From contig VMTA01000003.1 of NCBI GenBank assembly GCA_013791855.1, positions 1 to 64,000 on the forward strand: a stretch of 64,000 bases of DNA. The letters are read 5' to 3'. The notes under the pieces were generated by a model that ran no database searches, was not told the DNA's origin, and saw only the letters and a list, made by a program, of their open reading frames with translations. Of this stretch, positions 1-9,109 are shown piece after piece; position 1 is the stretch's first letter, and each line of letters opens with the position of its first letter. The stretch is from Sideroxydans sp. GTDB taxonomy: Bacteria > Pseudomonadota > Gammaproteobacteria > Burkholderiales > Gallionellaceae. The position numbers were made by a program, and so were the translations under genes.

Positions 1-720
1 AGCGCGGTCGAACTGATGACCAAGTCCATCCAGGAGGTCGACAGCAGTGCGGCGCAGGCTTCGCAAGTGGCGTCCCGTACCTTGCAGGTGACCGAACAAG
101 GCGCCAAAGCGGTGCAGAACTCGGTGGCCGGCATGGACGGTATCCGCGAACAGATCCAGGAGACATCCAAGCGCATCAAACGTCTGGGCGAAAGCTCGCA
201 GGAGATCGGCGAGATCGTGGACCTGATCTCGGACATTACCGAGCAGACCAACGTGCTGGCGTTGAACGCCGCCATCCAGGCGGCGTCGGCCGGTGAAGCC
301 GGTCGGGGCTTCGCGGTGGTGGCGGAAGAAGTGCAGCGCCTCGCAGAACGCTCCGGCGAGGCGACCAAGCAGATCGGTTTGCTGGTGAAGACCATTCAGG
401 GCGACACCCAGGATGCGGTGACCGCGATGGAGAAGAGTACGCAGGGTGTGGTCGAGGGGGCACAGCTCGCCGACGACGCCGGCCATTCTCTGCAGGAGAT
501 TGAAAAAGCCACACGCGAACTGACCGACCTGGTGAACAGCATCTCGGTATCGACCCAGGTACAGACCGATATGGCGCAGGAGGTCGCGGCAGTGATGGGC
601 GACATCCTGAAGATCACGGAACAGACTTCCAAGGGTACCCAGCTCACCAGCGCATCGGTCATACAGCTGGAAGGTCTGGCCAAGGAGCTGAGTGGCTCCG
701 TCTCCGGCTTCAAACTCTAA
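1..720 (+). CDS. pilJ: Methyl-accepting chemotaxis protein, PilJ type, C-terminal part
   Basis: The reading frame is open from base 1, so the gene begins outside the window; 239 codons plus stop remain. What is left is the cytoplasmic signalling hairpin of a chemoreceptor: long coiled-coil heptads around the conserved tip motif (ITEQTNVLALNAAIQAA at about residues 79-95 of the fragment), followed by GEAGRGFAVVAEEVQRLAERS. This tip binds the CheA/CheW-type kinase complex. The next gene, 18 bases downstream, is a ChpA/PilL kinase, which points to PilJ, the receptor that controls type IV pilus twitching, rather than a flagellar receptor. The N-terminal sensor domain and membrane segments cannot be seen, so the PilJ name rests on context. 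Confidence 0.85.
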   Translation, partial: SAVELMTKSIQEVDSSAAQASQVASRTLQVTEQGAKAVQNSVAGMDGIREQIQETSKRIKRLGESSQEIGEIVDLISDITEQTNVLALNAAIQAASAGEAGRGFAVVAEEVQRLAERSGEATKQIGLLVKTIQGDTQDAVTAMEKSTQGVVEGAQLADDAGHSLQEIEKATRELTDLVNSISVSTQVQTDMAQEVAAVMGDILKITEQTSKGTQLTSASVIQLEGLAKELSGSVSGFKL

Positions 721-738
721 TCACGGCTCAGGAATTTA

Positions 739-3700
739 GTGACTCCCGCGTTCAATCCTCTGCTGCTTTCATCGGTCAAGTCCGAGCTGGACAGCTCGCT
801 GGCCACCATCATCCGCGAACAGGAGCAGTTCTTCTCCTCGGCCGGCAAGCATCCGCTGGATGCCGCGCTGGAGGAATTGCATCGCCTGCGCGGTGTGTTG
901 CAGATGTTGCACCTGCAAGCGCTGGAGGTGTTCTGCGGCGAGCTGGAAACGCTGATGCGGGAAATGTCGGACCGTCCGGACAGCGCCACCGTGATGCACC
1001 TGGACGCTATGCGTCATGCCTTGTTCGGCCTCACCCATTATCTGGATGCACTCTCGGCCGGCGCCTCCAACGCCGCCCTGCGGCTGTTCCCGGAATACCA
1101 GGAGCTGCATCAGGTGCGCGGTTTGGATATGGCCTTCGAAGTGGATCTGTTCTTCCCCGAGCTGAACGTCGATCTGCCCGCTGAACTGCTGGAGGGTGCG
1201 CTGCCCGACAATGCCCCCGCGCGTATCAAGCAGGCACGTATGCATTTCCAGCAGGGCCTGCTCAAGTGGTTGCGCCAGGACGAAGCGAATGAAGCCTTGC
1301 GTGCCATGACAGCCGCTGTCAAAACCGTCGCGAATTGTGTGGCCGGTGAACAACGCGGCTTCTGGTGGGTGGCGGAAGGTGTATTGGGCTGTGTAGCACT
1401 GGACGGTGTGCCGCCCGAGTTGAACGTCAAGAAATCGTTCAGCCGCATCGATCAGGCCATGCGCGCCCTGCTGGACAACAGCGAGTTCGACACGGTCGGC
1501 GCCATGAGCGAGATGCTCTATCTGGTCGCGCGCAGCCACACCGTCAACGAGGCTGTGGAACAGATCAAACAGGTGTTCGATCTGGACACCTACCTGCCGG
1601 AAGCACCGCCGCTGCCGCCGGGCGAGACGTCGGCATTGCTGGAGAACATGCGCGCGCAACTCGCCGTGGCGACCGAAGCATGGGAACAATGCGTGCTGAA
1701 CGACCGCCCATCCTGCACCCGCTTCGCCACCCAGTCGGAACAGCTGCATGCCTTGTCCGAACAGCTGGACCGCAACACGCTTCAGTTCCTGTGCAAACAG
1801 ATCCATGCCACGGCGCAGCATGTGGAGAATCCGGAACACGCGCAGATCGTTTCGATGGATATGGCGATGGCTTTGTTGCTGCTCGATAGCGGCATCGAGC
1901 ACTACCAGCATCTGGGCAGCGGCTTCCACGAGCAGGCCCGACTGCTCACTTCGCGTCTGCATGAGACTCTGCTGAAGCATCCCGAAGACCACAACAAGCT
2001 GGCCAGTCTGGTCGCGCTCTACTGCGAGATGGAACAACGCGACGTCATGGGTCCGCTGGCCGTCGAGATGCAGAGCAATCTGCAGCATATCGAACAGACC
2101 CTTAACGCCTTCTTCGGCAATGCCGCCAAACGCACCGAGCTGCTGCAGGTCAATCGCCTGCTGAGTCAGGTACAAGGCGGTCTGCACATCCTGTCTTTGG
2201 ATATCGCCGAACAACTGCTGCTCACCCTGCGCCAGATCACCGAGCGCTACCATCAGGGCGATACGCCTTCTCCCGCCGAGATGCGCGCCGTGGCGACGGC
2301 CATCAGCGTCATGGACGATTATGTGCACGGCCTGTCGTTGGGCCAGAAACCCGACCCGGTGGCACTGAATGATGTACTGCGCGAATTGGGCGAAGCCACG
2401 GCCGGACATGCACAAGCTGTGGCAGAAACCGCCGAAGAGGAAACGCCCGCTTCGGTGGTGTCTGTCCGCTCCGGCGATGAAGATGCCGAACTACTGGAAG
2501 TGTTCCTGGAAGAAGCGCAGGAAGTGATGGAGACTTTGCGCACCAATCTGGAAGTCTCGCGCCTGCATCTGGACAGCCGCGACCCGTGGGTCACCATGCG
2601 CCGCGCCTTCCATACGCTCAAGGGCAGCGGTCGCATGGTCGGACTGACCGAGCTGGGAGAGGTTGCCTGGGCAGTCGAGCGTGCCATGAACAAGTGGCTC
2701 GCCTCCAACCAGCCCGCCACGCCGGATCTGCTCGATCTGGTCGGCGATGCGGAAGTGCTGTTCCAGCACTGGGTGGATATGCTTGAGAGCGGCAGCACTA
2801 CGGCGCAGATCGACACCGCGCATCTGCTCACACTGGCAGATTGCATCGAACACGGCAAACCAGCACCCCAGCCAGCCGTACCTGCAGCCGCCGAACCCGA
2901 GCCGCAGATCGAAGCGGCAGCCGAGGCTGCACCCGAACCCGAGGATGAAGGCCCGATCGTCATCGGTGACGTCAGTATGTCTCCGGTATTGTTCAACATC
3001 GCATCGGAAGAGGCGCTTGAGCATGTGCACGCCTTGCGCGCCTGCTTCGACGTCATCCAGGCATCTGCCAAACCGGTCGTGTCTTACGATTTCATGCGCG
3101 CCGCCCACACCCTGGCGGGCGTCAACCGCACCATGGGTTTCCTGCCTATCGCCGAACTCGCCTACACGCTGGAGATGTGGCTGGAACCGCGCATCGACAA
3201 AGCAGGCGCCATAGGCACCCCGCAGCTGGTGTTGCTGGACGATGTCATCACCCGGCTGGATGAACTGTGCAATGGCGTGCGTCAACGCAACGCGCCAGCC
3301 CCACAGACCGAACTGATCGAACGCCTGCAAGCCGACAAGGCACTTGGCGGTTCCGATATCCCGCAGGAAACGGAAGAACAACCTGACGAAGCAATCATCA
3401 CAATAGCTGCCCCATCTGAAGCTGGTGCAGAGACCGCGGCCGCCGAGCCGTCACCCGACATAGTGGCGGAAGAGGCTGAATCCGAGGAAGAGACCACTGC
3501 GCCTCAATCCGAGTTGCACGAACGCACCGTCCATGACGAGGTAGACGAGCAACTGCTGCCCATCTTCCTGGAAGAAGCGCACGAGCTCTATCCGCAGATC
3601 GGCAGCACCTTGCGCGCCTGGCGCGACGATCCCGAGGATGCGCAGCAGGGACGCAACCTGCAACGCAGCCTGCACACACTGAAGGGCAGCGCACGCATGG

Positions 3701-5787
3701 CCGGTGCCATGCGGCTGGGGGAATTGACCCACCGGGTCGAGGATCGCGTCAGCAAGGCCATCTCGCAGAACGTGCTGGACGAGAACCTGTGGAACGAGAT
3801 GGACAACTATCTCGACCGCATCGCGCATGCCATCGAGCAATTGACCCAGCCATCAGCGGACGAAGCAGCACCGCAGACCGCTGAGGTGACCGGCGCGTCT
3901 GCGACCGAATCGCCCGCCGAAGTGCCTGCCGCGTTTGCTGCACCTGCGGCACCGGTCGCCGCGCTGGAAGTCGGCGCCGAGCGCGCGATGCAATCCGCAC
4001 TGTTGCGTGTGCGCTCCGATATCGTGGACCGGCTGGTCAACGAAGCCGGCGAAGTCAGCGTGACACGCTCGCGCGCCGAGGCCGAACTGCGCGAATTCCG
4101 CGCCAGCGTGCTGGAACTGACCGACAGCGTGAGCCGTTTGCGCAAGCAATTGCGCGAGATCGAGATCCAGGCGGAAAGTCAGATGCAGGCCAACGTCGCC
4201 GTCAGCACGGATGTCGCCGGACAGTTCGATCCGCTCGAGTTCGACCGCTTCACCCGTTTCCAGGAACTGACACGCTTCATGACCGAGAGCGTGCACGACG
4301 TGCAGACGGTACAGCAGACGCTGCTGAAGAATCTGGACGAGACCGCCGCCGCGCTGAATGCCCAGGCACACATCAACCGCGATCTGCAACAGGGGCTGAT
4401 GAGCATACGCATGGTGCCGTTCGCCAGCATCAGCGAACGTCTGTACCGCATCGTGCGCCAGACCGGCAAGGAACTCGGCAAGCGCGCCAACCTGGAGTTG
4501 TCGGGCACCGAGATCGAACTCGACCGCAGTGTGCTGGAGAAGATGACGGCACCGTTCGAGCACCTGCTGCGCAACGCGATCGCCCATGGTCTGGAAATGC
4601 CGGAGCAACGCAGCCAGAGCGGAAAACCGCCTATCGGTGAAGTACGTTTCTCCTTGCGGCAGGAAAGTAATGAGGTGGTGTTCGAGTTGGCTGATGACGG
4701 TGCCGGTCTGGATATCGAGCGCATCCGCCAAAAAGCGCTGGACAGCGGCCTCATCACCGCCGACGAGGAGATCAGCGACGAACAGTTGATGCAGTTGATC
4801 TTCACCGCCGGCTTGTCCACCGCCGGCGAAGTAACCGAGATCGCCGGTCGCGGTGTCGGTCTGGACGTGGTACGCAGCGAAGTGTCAGCATTGGGCGGTC
4901 GTGTCGATGTCAGCTCCGAGCCCGGCAAGGGCGTGCGCTTCACCATCCACCTGCCGTTGACGCTGGCCGTCACCCGCACCCTGATGGTGCGCGCGGCGCA
5001 CGCCGTGTATGCCCTGCCCGGCACCATGGTCGAGCATGTACAGCAGGTGAAGCCGGCAGAATTGAACGCGCTCTATGCCCAGCAATATATCGACTGGCAG
5101 GGCAAACGCTACCCCCTGTTCTATTTGCCGCGCGTGCTCGGCGACGATCAGGCCGAAGTTGTCAGCCTACCGCACAACCCTATCCTGCTGCTGCGCAGCG
5201 GTGAGCAGCGCATCGCCTTGCATGTGGACGCCCTGCTCGGCAACCAGGAAGTCGTGGTCAAAAACATCGGTCCGCAACTGGCGCGCCTGCCCGGCATCGC
5301 CGGGGCGACAGTTTCCAGCAGCGGTGCCGTGATCCTGATCATCAATCCGGTCGCCTTCACCCAGCGTATCGCCGTGACGCGCAAGATCGCCAAGAAAGTG
5401 GAGACCGAAGCGGTACATACCAAACCGCTGGTGATGGTGGTGGACGATTCGCTGACCGTGCGCAAGATCACCACCCGTCTGCTGGAGCGCAGCGGCTATC
5501 TGACCGTTACCGCGAAAGACGGCGTGGACGCCCTGGAGCAACTGATGGAGATCTCGCCCGACGTGATGCTGCTGGATATCGAGATGCCGCGCATGGACGG
5601 TTTCGAGCTGGCCAAGCGTCTGCGCCAGGACAGCAAGACCAAGGCTTTGCCTATCATCATGATCACTTCGCGCACTGCGGACAAACACCGCAACTACGCG
5701 ATGGAGCTGGGCGTGAACGAGTACCTCGGAAAACCCTTCCAGGAAGAGGAATTGCTCGGTCACATCGCTAGCTTCATCAAACAGTGA
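739..5787 (+). CDS. pilL: ChpA/PilL-type hybrid chemotaxis histidine kinase with several Hpt domains and a receiver
   Basis: This 1682-residue protein is the central kinase of a Pil-Chp system governing twitching motility. In order: a helical FimL-like N-terminal half with a degenerate Hpt motif (HRLRG near residue 48); an Hpt domain with HTLKG at His625; a degenerate Hpt with HTLAG at His790; a third Hpt with HTLKG at His979; a CheA dimerisation and HATPase core (NAIAHGLE near 1280, then ADDGAGLD and GRGVGLDVV); a CheW-like domain around 1415-1550; and a C-terminal receiver with phospho-acceptor Asp1613 in LLDIEMPRMDG. The acidic, alanine-rich linkers between Hpt domains are typical. The start is GTG at 739, with AGGA at 730-733. 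It probably shares a transcript with the receptor upstream; no terminator separates them. Confidence 0.93.
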   Translation: MTPAFNPLLLSSVKSELDSSLATIIREQEQFFSSAGKHPLDAALEELHRLRGVLQMLHLQALEVFCGELETLMREMSDRPDSATVMHLDAMRHALFGLTHYLDALSAGASNAALRLFPEYQELHQVRGLDMAFEVDLFFPELNVDLPAELLEGALPDNAPARIKQARMHFQQGLLKWLRQDEANEALRAMTAAVKTVANCVAGEQRGFWWVAEGVLGCVALDGVPPELNVKKSFSRIDQAMRALLDNSEFDTVGAMSEMLYLVARSHTVNEAVEQIKQVFDLDTYLPEAPPLPPGETSALLENMRAQLAVATEAWEQCVLNDRPSCTRFATQSEQLHALSEQLDRNTLQFLCKQIHATAQHVENPEHAQIVSMDMAMALLLLDSGIEHYQHLGSGFHEQARLLTSRLHETLLKHPEDHNKLASLVALYCEMEQRDVMGPLAVEMQSNLQHIEQTLNAFFGNAAKRTELLQVNRLLSQVQGGLHILSLDIAEQLLLTLRQITERYHQGDTPSPAEMRAVATAISVMDDYVHGLSLGQKPDPVALNDVLRELGEATAGHAQAVAETAEEETPASVVSVRSGDEDAELLEVFLEEAQEVMETLRTNLEVSRLHLDSRDPWVTMRRAFHTLKGSGRMVGLTELGEVAWAVERAMNKWLASNQPATPDLLDLVGDAEVLFQHWVDMLESGSTTAQIDTAHLLTLADCIEHGKPAPQPAVPAAAEPEPQIEAAAEAAPEPEDEGPIVIGDVSMSPVLFNIASEEALEHVHALRACFDVIQASAKPVVSYDFMRAAHTLAGVNRTMGFLPIAELAYTLEMWLEPRIDKAGAIGTPQLVLLDDVITRLDELCNGVRQRNAPAPQTELIERLQADKALGGSDIPQETEEQPDEAIITIAAPSEAGAETAAAEPSPDIVAEEAESEEETTAPQSELHERTVHDEVDEQLLPIFLEEAHELYPQIGSTLRAWRDDPEDAQQGRNLQRSLHTLKGSARMAGAMRLGELTHRVEDRVSKAISQNVLDENLWNEMDNYLDRIAHAIEQLTQPSADEAAPQTAEVTGASATESPAEVPAAFAAPAAPVAALEVGAERAMQSALLRVRSDIVDRLVNEAGEVSVTRSRAEAELREFRASVLELTDSVSRLRKQLREIEIQAESQMQANVAVSTDVAGQFDPLEFDRFTRFQELTRFMTESVHDVQTVQQTLLKNLDETAAALNAQAHINRDLQQGLMSIRMVPFASISERLYRIVRQTGKELGKRANLELSGTEIELDRSVLEKMTAPFEHLLRNAIAHGLEMPEQRSQSGKPPIGEVRFSLRQESNEVVFELADDGAGLDIERIRQKALDSGLITADEEISDEQLMQLIFTAGLSTAGEVTEIAGRGVGLDVVRSEVSALGGRVDVSSEPGKGVRFTIHLPLTLAVTRTLMVRAAHAVYALPGTMVEHVQQVKPAELNALYAQQYIDWQGKRYPLFYLPRVLGDDQAEVVSLPHNPILLLRSGEQRIALHVDALLGNQEVVVKNIGPQLARLPGIAGATVSSSGAVILIINPVAFTQRIAVTRKIAKKVETEAVHTKPLVMVVDDSLTVRKITTRLLERSGYLTVTAKDGVDALEQLMEISPDVMLLDIEMPRMDGFELAKRLRQDSKTKALPIIMITSRTADKHRNYAMELGVNEYLGKPFQEEELLGHIASFIKQ

Positions 5788-5802
5788 TTCACCGCATCTG
5801 AT

Positions 5803-5831
5803 TTGTGAAGGCCGGCGGCAATAGCTACAAT
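5803..5831 (+). promoter_or_regulatory. Candidate sigma-70 promoter of yqgE operon
   Basis: TTGTGA (5803-5808) and TACAAT (5826-5831) are separated by 17 bases. The expected transcription start, about 7 bases past the -10, coincides with the yqgE ATG at 5838, and no ribosome-binding site precedes that ATG. Either the message is leaderless or this is a chance match. Confidence 0.4.
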
Positions 5832-5837
5832 GCCGCC

Positions 5838-6398
5838 ATGTCCGACATCGACCTCACCAACCACTTCCTCATCGCCATGCCGGCGATGACCGACCCTTTC
5901 TTCGCGAAGTCGCTCACCTATGTATGCGAGCACAACGACGAGGGCGCGATGGGTATCGTGGTGAATCGCCCGATCAGCCTGACCCTGAGCGAGTTGTTCG
6001 CCCAGATCAACATGCCGCTGACCCAGTCCGAGCTGGAAGACATGGCTGTGCATTTCGGCGGCCCGGTGCAGACCGACCGCGGCTTCGTGTTGCATGACAC
6101 AGGCGAAGCATGGCAATCCACGCTGCAGGTCAATGATCGGGTCAGCCTCACTACCTCCAAGGACATCCTGCAGGCGGTCGGTGAAGGCAAGGGACCCAAG
6201 CACCTGCTGATCACGCTGGGTTATGCCGGCTGGTCGGAAGGTCAGCTGGAGCAGGAGATCGCCGACAACGCCTGGCTGTCGGTGCCTGCCACCGAACACA
6301 TCCTGTTCGACCTGCCTGCCGAGGAGCGCCTTACCGCCGCCATGGCATTACTCGGTGTCGATTACGCGACCTTGTCGGAGGAAGCCGGACATGCCTGA
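5838..6398 (+). CDS. yqgE: YqgE/AlgH family protein (DUF179)
   Basis: This 186-residue soluble protein matches the YqgE/AlgH family from its N-terminal [12 protein letters not shown] through the GIVVNRP and HFGGPV motifs to a GYAGWS segment. The biochemical function of the family is not established; a role in alginate regulation was proposed for AlgH. The ATG at 5838 is preferred over an upstream GTG at 5805, because family members begin close to the [10 protein letters not shown] motif. It overlaps ruvX by 8 bases, and the yqgE-ruvX pairing is widely conserved in proteobacteria, which supports both calls. There is no Shine-Dalgarno sequence in front of the ATG. Confidence 0.93.
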   Translation: MSDIDLTNHFLIAMPAMTDPFFAKSLTYVCEHNDEGAMGIVVNRPISLTLSELFAQINMPLTQSELEDMAVHFGGPVQTDRGFVLHDTGEAWQSTLQVNDRVSLTTSKDILQAVGEGKGPKHLLITLGYAGWSEGQLEQEIADNAWLSVPATEHILFDLPAEERLTAAMALLGVDYATLSEEAGHA

Positions 6399-6846
6399 GG
6401 GCGTGACCGCGAATTATTCCGGCACCCTGCTCGCTTTCGATTTCGGTACCCGTCGCATCGGCATCGCGGTTGGCAACACCCTCACCGGCACTGCCCGCCC
6501 GCTGACCACCATCGACGACGAGCGCAACGATGTGCGCTTCGCCGCCATCGCCAGCCTGCTGCAGGAATGGCAACCGGCCGCGCTGGTGGTCGGCCTGCCC
6601 TGCAACGACGACGGCACGCCGCACGAGATGACTGCCCACTGCCGCCGCTTCGCCAATCGACTCAAAGGGCGTTTCAATTTGCCCACTTTGCTAGTGGATG
6701 AGCGGTATACTTCCGCCGCCGCGAGTTCAGCACTGGATGATGAAGGGATACACGGCAGGAAGCAGAAATCCCTGATCGATCAGTATGCCGCGCAACAGAT
6801 ACTGCAAGCGTATTTCGATGAACCCAGCTCAGGGATCCATGCATGA
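6391..6846 (+). CDS. ruvX: Putative pre-16S rRNA nuclease / Holliday junction resolvase YqgF
   Basis: This 151-residue RNase H-fold protein begins its catalytic core with [17 protein letters not shown], where the first Asp is the expected metal ligand. It ends with the family motif [10 protein letters not shown] and a further Asp near DQYAAQQIL. The family is implicated in 5' maturation of 16S rRNA and was first annotated as a RuvC-like resolvase. The ATG at 6391 lies inside the end of yqgE, and its stop overlaps the pyrB start by 4 bases (ATGA). Translation of the three genes is therefore probably coupled. Confidence 0.93.
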   Translation: MPEGVTANYSGTLLAFDFGTRRIGIAVGNTLTGTARPLTTIDDERNDVRFAAIASLLQEWQPAALVVGLPCNDDGTPHEMTAHCRRFANRLKGRFNLPTLLVDERYTSAAASSALDDEGIHGRKQKSLIDQYAAQQILQAYFDEPSSGIHA

Positions 6847-7793
6847 ATAATCCTCAGTTGAACAAGAACGGTGAACTGCAGCACCTGCTGTCCACCGAGG
6901 GATTGCCCGCGCGCATCCTGCGCGACATCCTCGACCAGGCGGGTGAGTTCGTGAATCCGAACGGTGGCAGCGAGATTCGCAAAGTACCGCTGCTGCACGG
7001 CAAATCAGTGTTCAACATCTTCTTCGAGAACAGCACCCGCACCCGCACCACCTTCGAGATCGCGGCCAAGCGCCTGTCGGCCGACGTGGTCAACCTCAAT
7101 ATCGGCTCTTCTTCCACCAGCAAAGGCGAGACCCTGCTCGATACCGTGGACAACCTGTGCGCGATGCATGCAGACATGTTCGTGGTGCGCCATTCCACCA
7201 GCGGCGCGGCGCACCTGATCGCCAAGCATGTCGCGCCGGACATCCACGTGATCAATGCCGGCGACGGACGCCATGCCCACCCGACGCAAGCGCTGTTGGA
7301 CATGTTCACCATCCGCCACTACAAAAAAGAGTTCCACAACCTGACCGTCGCCATCGTCGGCGATGTGCTGCACTCGCGTGTGGCGCGTTCGCAGATCCAC
7401 GCGCTGACCACGCTGGGGGTGCCAGAAGTGCGCGTGGTGGCGCCCAAGACGCTGTTACCTAGCCATGTCGACAAGCTGGGGGTGCGCGTCTTCCACGACA
7501 TGGAAGAGGGCCTCAAAGGTGTGGATGTGGTGATGATGTTGCGCCTGCAGAACGAACGCATGCAGGGTGCGCTGCTGCCCTCGGCGCAGGAGTATTTCAA
7601 ATACTACGGCCTGACCCAGGATCGTCTGGCGCTGGCCAAGGACGATGCCATCGTGATGCATCCGGGTCCGATGAACCGCGGTGTGGAGATCGACTCCAGC
7701 GTGGCCGACGGCTCACAGGCGGTGATCCTGCCGCAGGTGACGTTCGGCATCGCGGTACGCATGGCGGTGATGAGCATGCTGGCGAGGAATTGA
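6843..7793 (+). CDS. pyrB: Aspartate carbamoyltransferase catalytic subunit
   Basis: The 316-residue enzyme joins carbamoyl phosphate to aspartate, the committed step of pyrimidine synthesis. The carbamoyl-phosphate loop STRTRTTFE is intact (about residues 61-69), as are [14 protein letters not shown] and the aspartate-loop region [10 protein letters not shown]. No regulatory pyrI subunit follows. Instead a dihydroorotase-like gene begins 2 bases after the stop, the pyrB-pyrC' arrangement known from pseudomonads and related bacteria. There the transcarbamoylase works as a large complex with the inactive dihydroorotase homologue. No pyrR or recognisable attenuator precedes it. Confidence 0.97.
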   Translation: MNNPQLNKNGELQHLLSTEGLPARILRDILDQAGEFVNPNGGSEIRKVPLLHGKSVFNIFFENSTRTRTTFEIAAKRLSADVVNLNIGSSSTSKGETLLDTVDNLCAMHADMFVVRHSTSGAAHLIAKHVAPDIHVINAGDGRHAHPTQALLDMFTIRHYKKEFHNLTVAIVGDVLHSRVARSQIHALTTLGVPEVRVVAPKTLLPSHVDKLGVRVFHDMEEGLKGVDVVMMLRLQNERMQGALLPSAQEYFKYYGLTQDRLALAKDDAIVMHPGPMNRGVEIDSSVADGSQAVILPQVTFGIAVRMAVMSMLARN

Positions 7794-7795
7794 AC

Positions 7796-9070
7796 ATGAA
7801 CATCCATATCAAGAACGGTCGTCTGATCGACCCCAGCAACCAGCTCGATGCGCAGCAGGATCTGTTCATCGTCGACCAGCGCGTCGCCGCCATCGGCAAA
7901 GCCCCCAAAGGTTTTGTCGCCGAGCAGGTGATCGATGCCAGCGGCATGATCGTGATGCCGGGCTTGGTCGATGTGGCGGCGCGCCTGCGCGAGCCGGGTT
8001 ATGAATATCGTGCGACGCTGGAATCGGAGATGGCCGCTGCCGTGGCCGGCGGCGTGACCTCGCTGGCCTGCCCGCCCGATACCGATCCGCCGCTTGACGA
8101 ACCGGGCCTGGTAGAGATGCTGAAGCACCGCGCGCGCGCGCTCAATCAGTGCCGCGTGTTCCCTATCGGTGCGCTGACCTACGGCCTGAAGGGCGCAGAG
8201 CTGACCGAGATGGTCGAGTTGAGCGAAGCCGGTTGCAAGGCATTCAGTCAGGCCGATGCGCCGCTCACCGATACCCGCGTGCTGATGCGCGCCATGCAAT
8301 ACGCCGCGACCTTCGGCTATCGCGTGTGGCTGCGCCCGCAGGACAGCTTCCTCGCCAAGAACGGCGTGGCGCATGACGGCGAGGTGGCTACCCGGCTCGG
8401 TCTGCCGCCCATCCCGGTGATCGCCGAGACCATCGCGTTGTCCACCGCACTGCAGCTGGCACGGGAGACCGGCGTCACTTTGCATATCTGCCGCCTGTCC
8501 AGCGCAGCTGCTGTGGACATGGTCCGTGCGGCCAAGCAGGAAGGACTGAACGTCACCTGCGACGTATCCATGAACCACGTGCATCTGACCGAGATGGACA
8601 TCGGCTACTTCGACGCCAACTGTCATCTGATGCCACCGCTGCGCAGCCAGCGTGACCGCACCGCGCTGCGTGCCGGCCTGCTGGACGGCACCATCGATGC
8701 GATCTGCTCCAACCATTCACCGGTGGACGATGATGCCAAGCTGTTGCCGTTCGCCGAAGCGGAGGCCGGGGCGACCGGGCTGGAACTGTTGCTGACTTTG
8801 GTGTTGAAGTGGGCCGAACAGGAGAAAGTGCCGCTGCTGCATGCGTTGTCGCGCATCACCATCAACCCGGCGAAATTGCTGGGCCAGAAGATGGGTCACC
8901 TGTCACTGGGCGCGCATGCCGACATCTGCATCTTCGACCCCGCCGCCAACTGGCGCGTGGAACCTGCCGCATTGCGCAGTCAGGGCAAGAACACGCCCTT
9001 CAACGGTTATGAGATGCAGGGCCGCGTACGCTACACACTGCTGGACGGCCAGCTAGTATTCCAACAATAG
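7796..9070 (+). CDS. pyrX: Dihydroorotase-like protein lacking metal ligands (PyrC'/PyrX)
   Basis: The 424-residue protein has the amidohydrolase fold of class I dihydroorotases but a damaged active site. The zinc-binding HxH of the active family (DxHxHxRxPG) reads DVAARLREPG at residues 59-68, so both histidines are gone. The catalytic DHAPH segment reads NHSPV at 306-310, with Asn in place of Asp. This pattern fits PyrC', a non-catalytic partner that assembles with PyrB. The ATG at 7796 has AGGA at 7785-7788, so it is preferred over a TTG six bases upstream. A separate active dihydroorotase must exist elsewhere if the cell makes pyrimidines. Confidence 0.9.
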   Translation: MNIHIKNGRLIDPSNQLDAQQDLFIVDQRVAAIGKAPKGFVAEQVIDASGMIVMPGLVDVAARLREPGYEYRATLESEMAAAVAGGVTSLACPPDTDPPLDEPGLVEMLKHRARALNQCRVFPIGALTYGLKGAELTEMVELSEAGCKAFSQADAPLTDTRVLMRAMQYAATFGYRVWLRPQDSFLAKNGVAHDGEVATRLGLPPIPVIAETIALSTALQLARETGVTLHICRLSSAAAVDMVRAAKQEGLNVTCDVSMNHVHLTEMDIGYFDANCHLMPPLRSQRDRTALRAGLLDGTIDAICSNHSPVDDDAKLLPFAEAEAGATGLELLLTLVLKWAEQEKVPLLHALSRITINPAKLLGQKMGHLSLGAHADICIFDPAANWRVEPAALRSQGKNTPFNGYEMQGRVRYTLLDGQLVFQQ

Positions 9071-9098
9071 GCGCGCCCAGCCGGGCGTGCCGTTCTTT
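9071..9098 (+). terminator. Weak hairpin terminator after pyrX
   Basis: GCGCGCCC (9071-9078) pairs with GGGCGTGC (9083-9090), with one G-U pair and the loop AGCC, starting directly after the pyrX stop. A short T-rich run (cgttcttt) follows. The U tract is poor, so readthrough into prlC is possible. Confidence 0.5.
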
Positions 9099-9109
9099 AC
9101 GTGAACAAC

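Noticed and set aside
769-2415. Long open frame on the minus strand inside pilL
   Set aside because: It is entirely antisense to a protein with clear Hpt and CheA motifs. It shows no family resemblance and comes from GC-rich codon bias.
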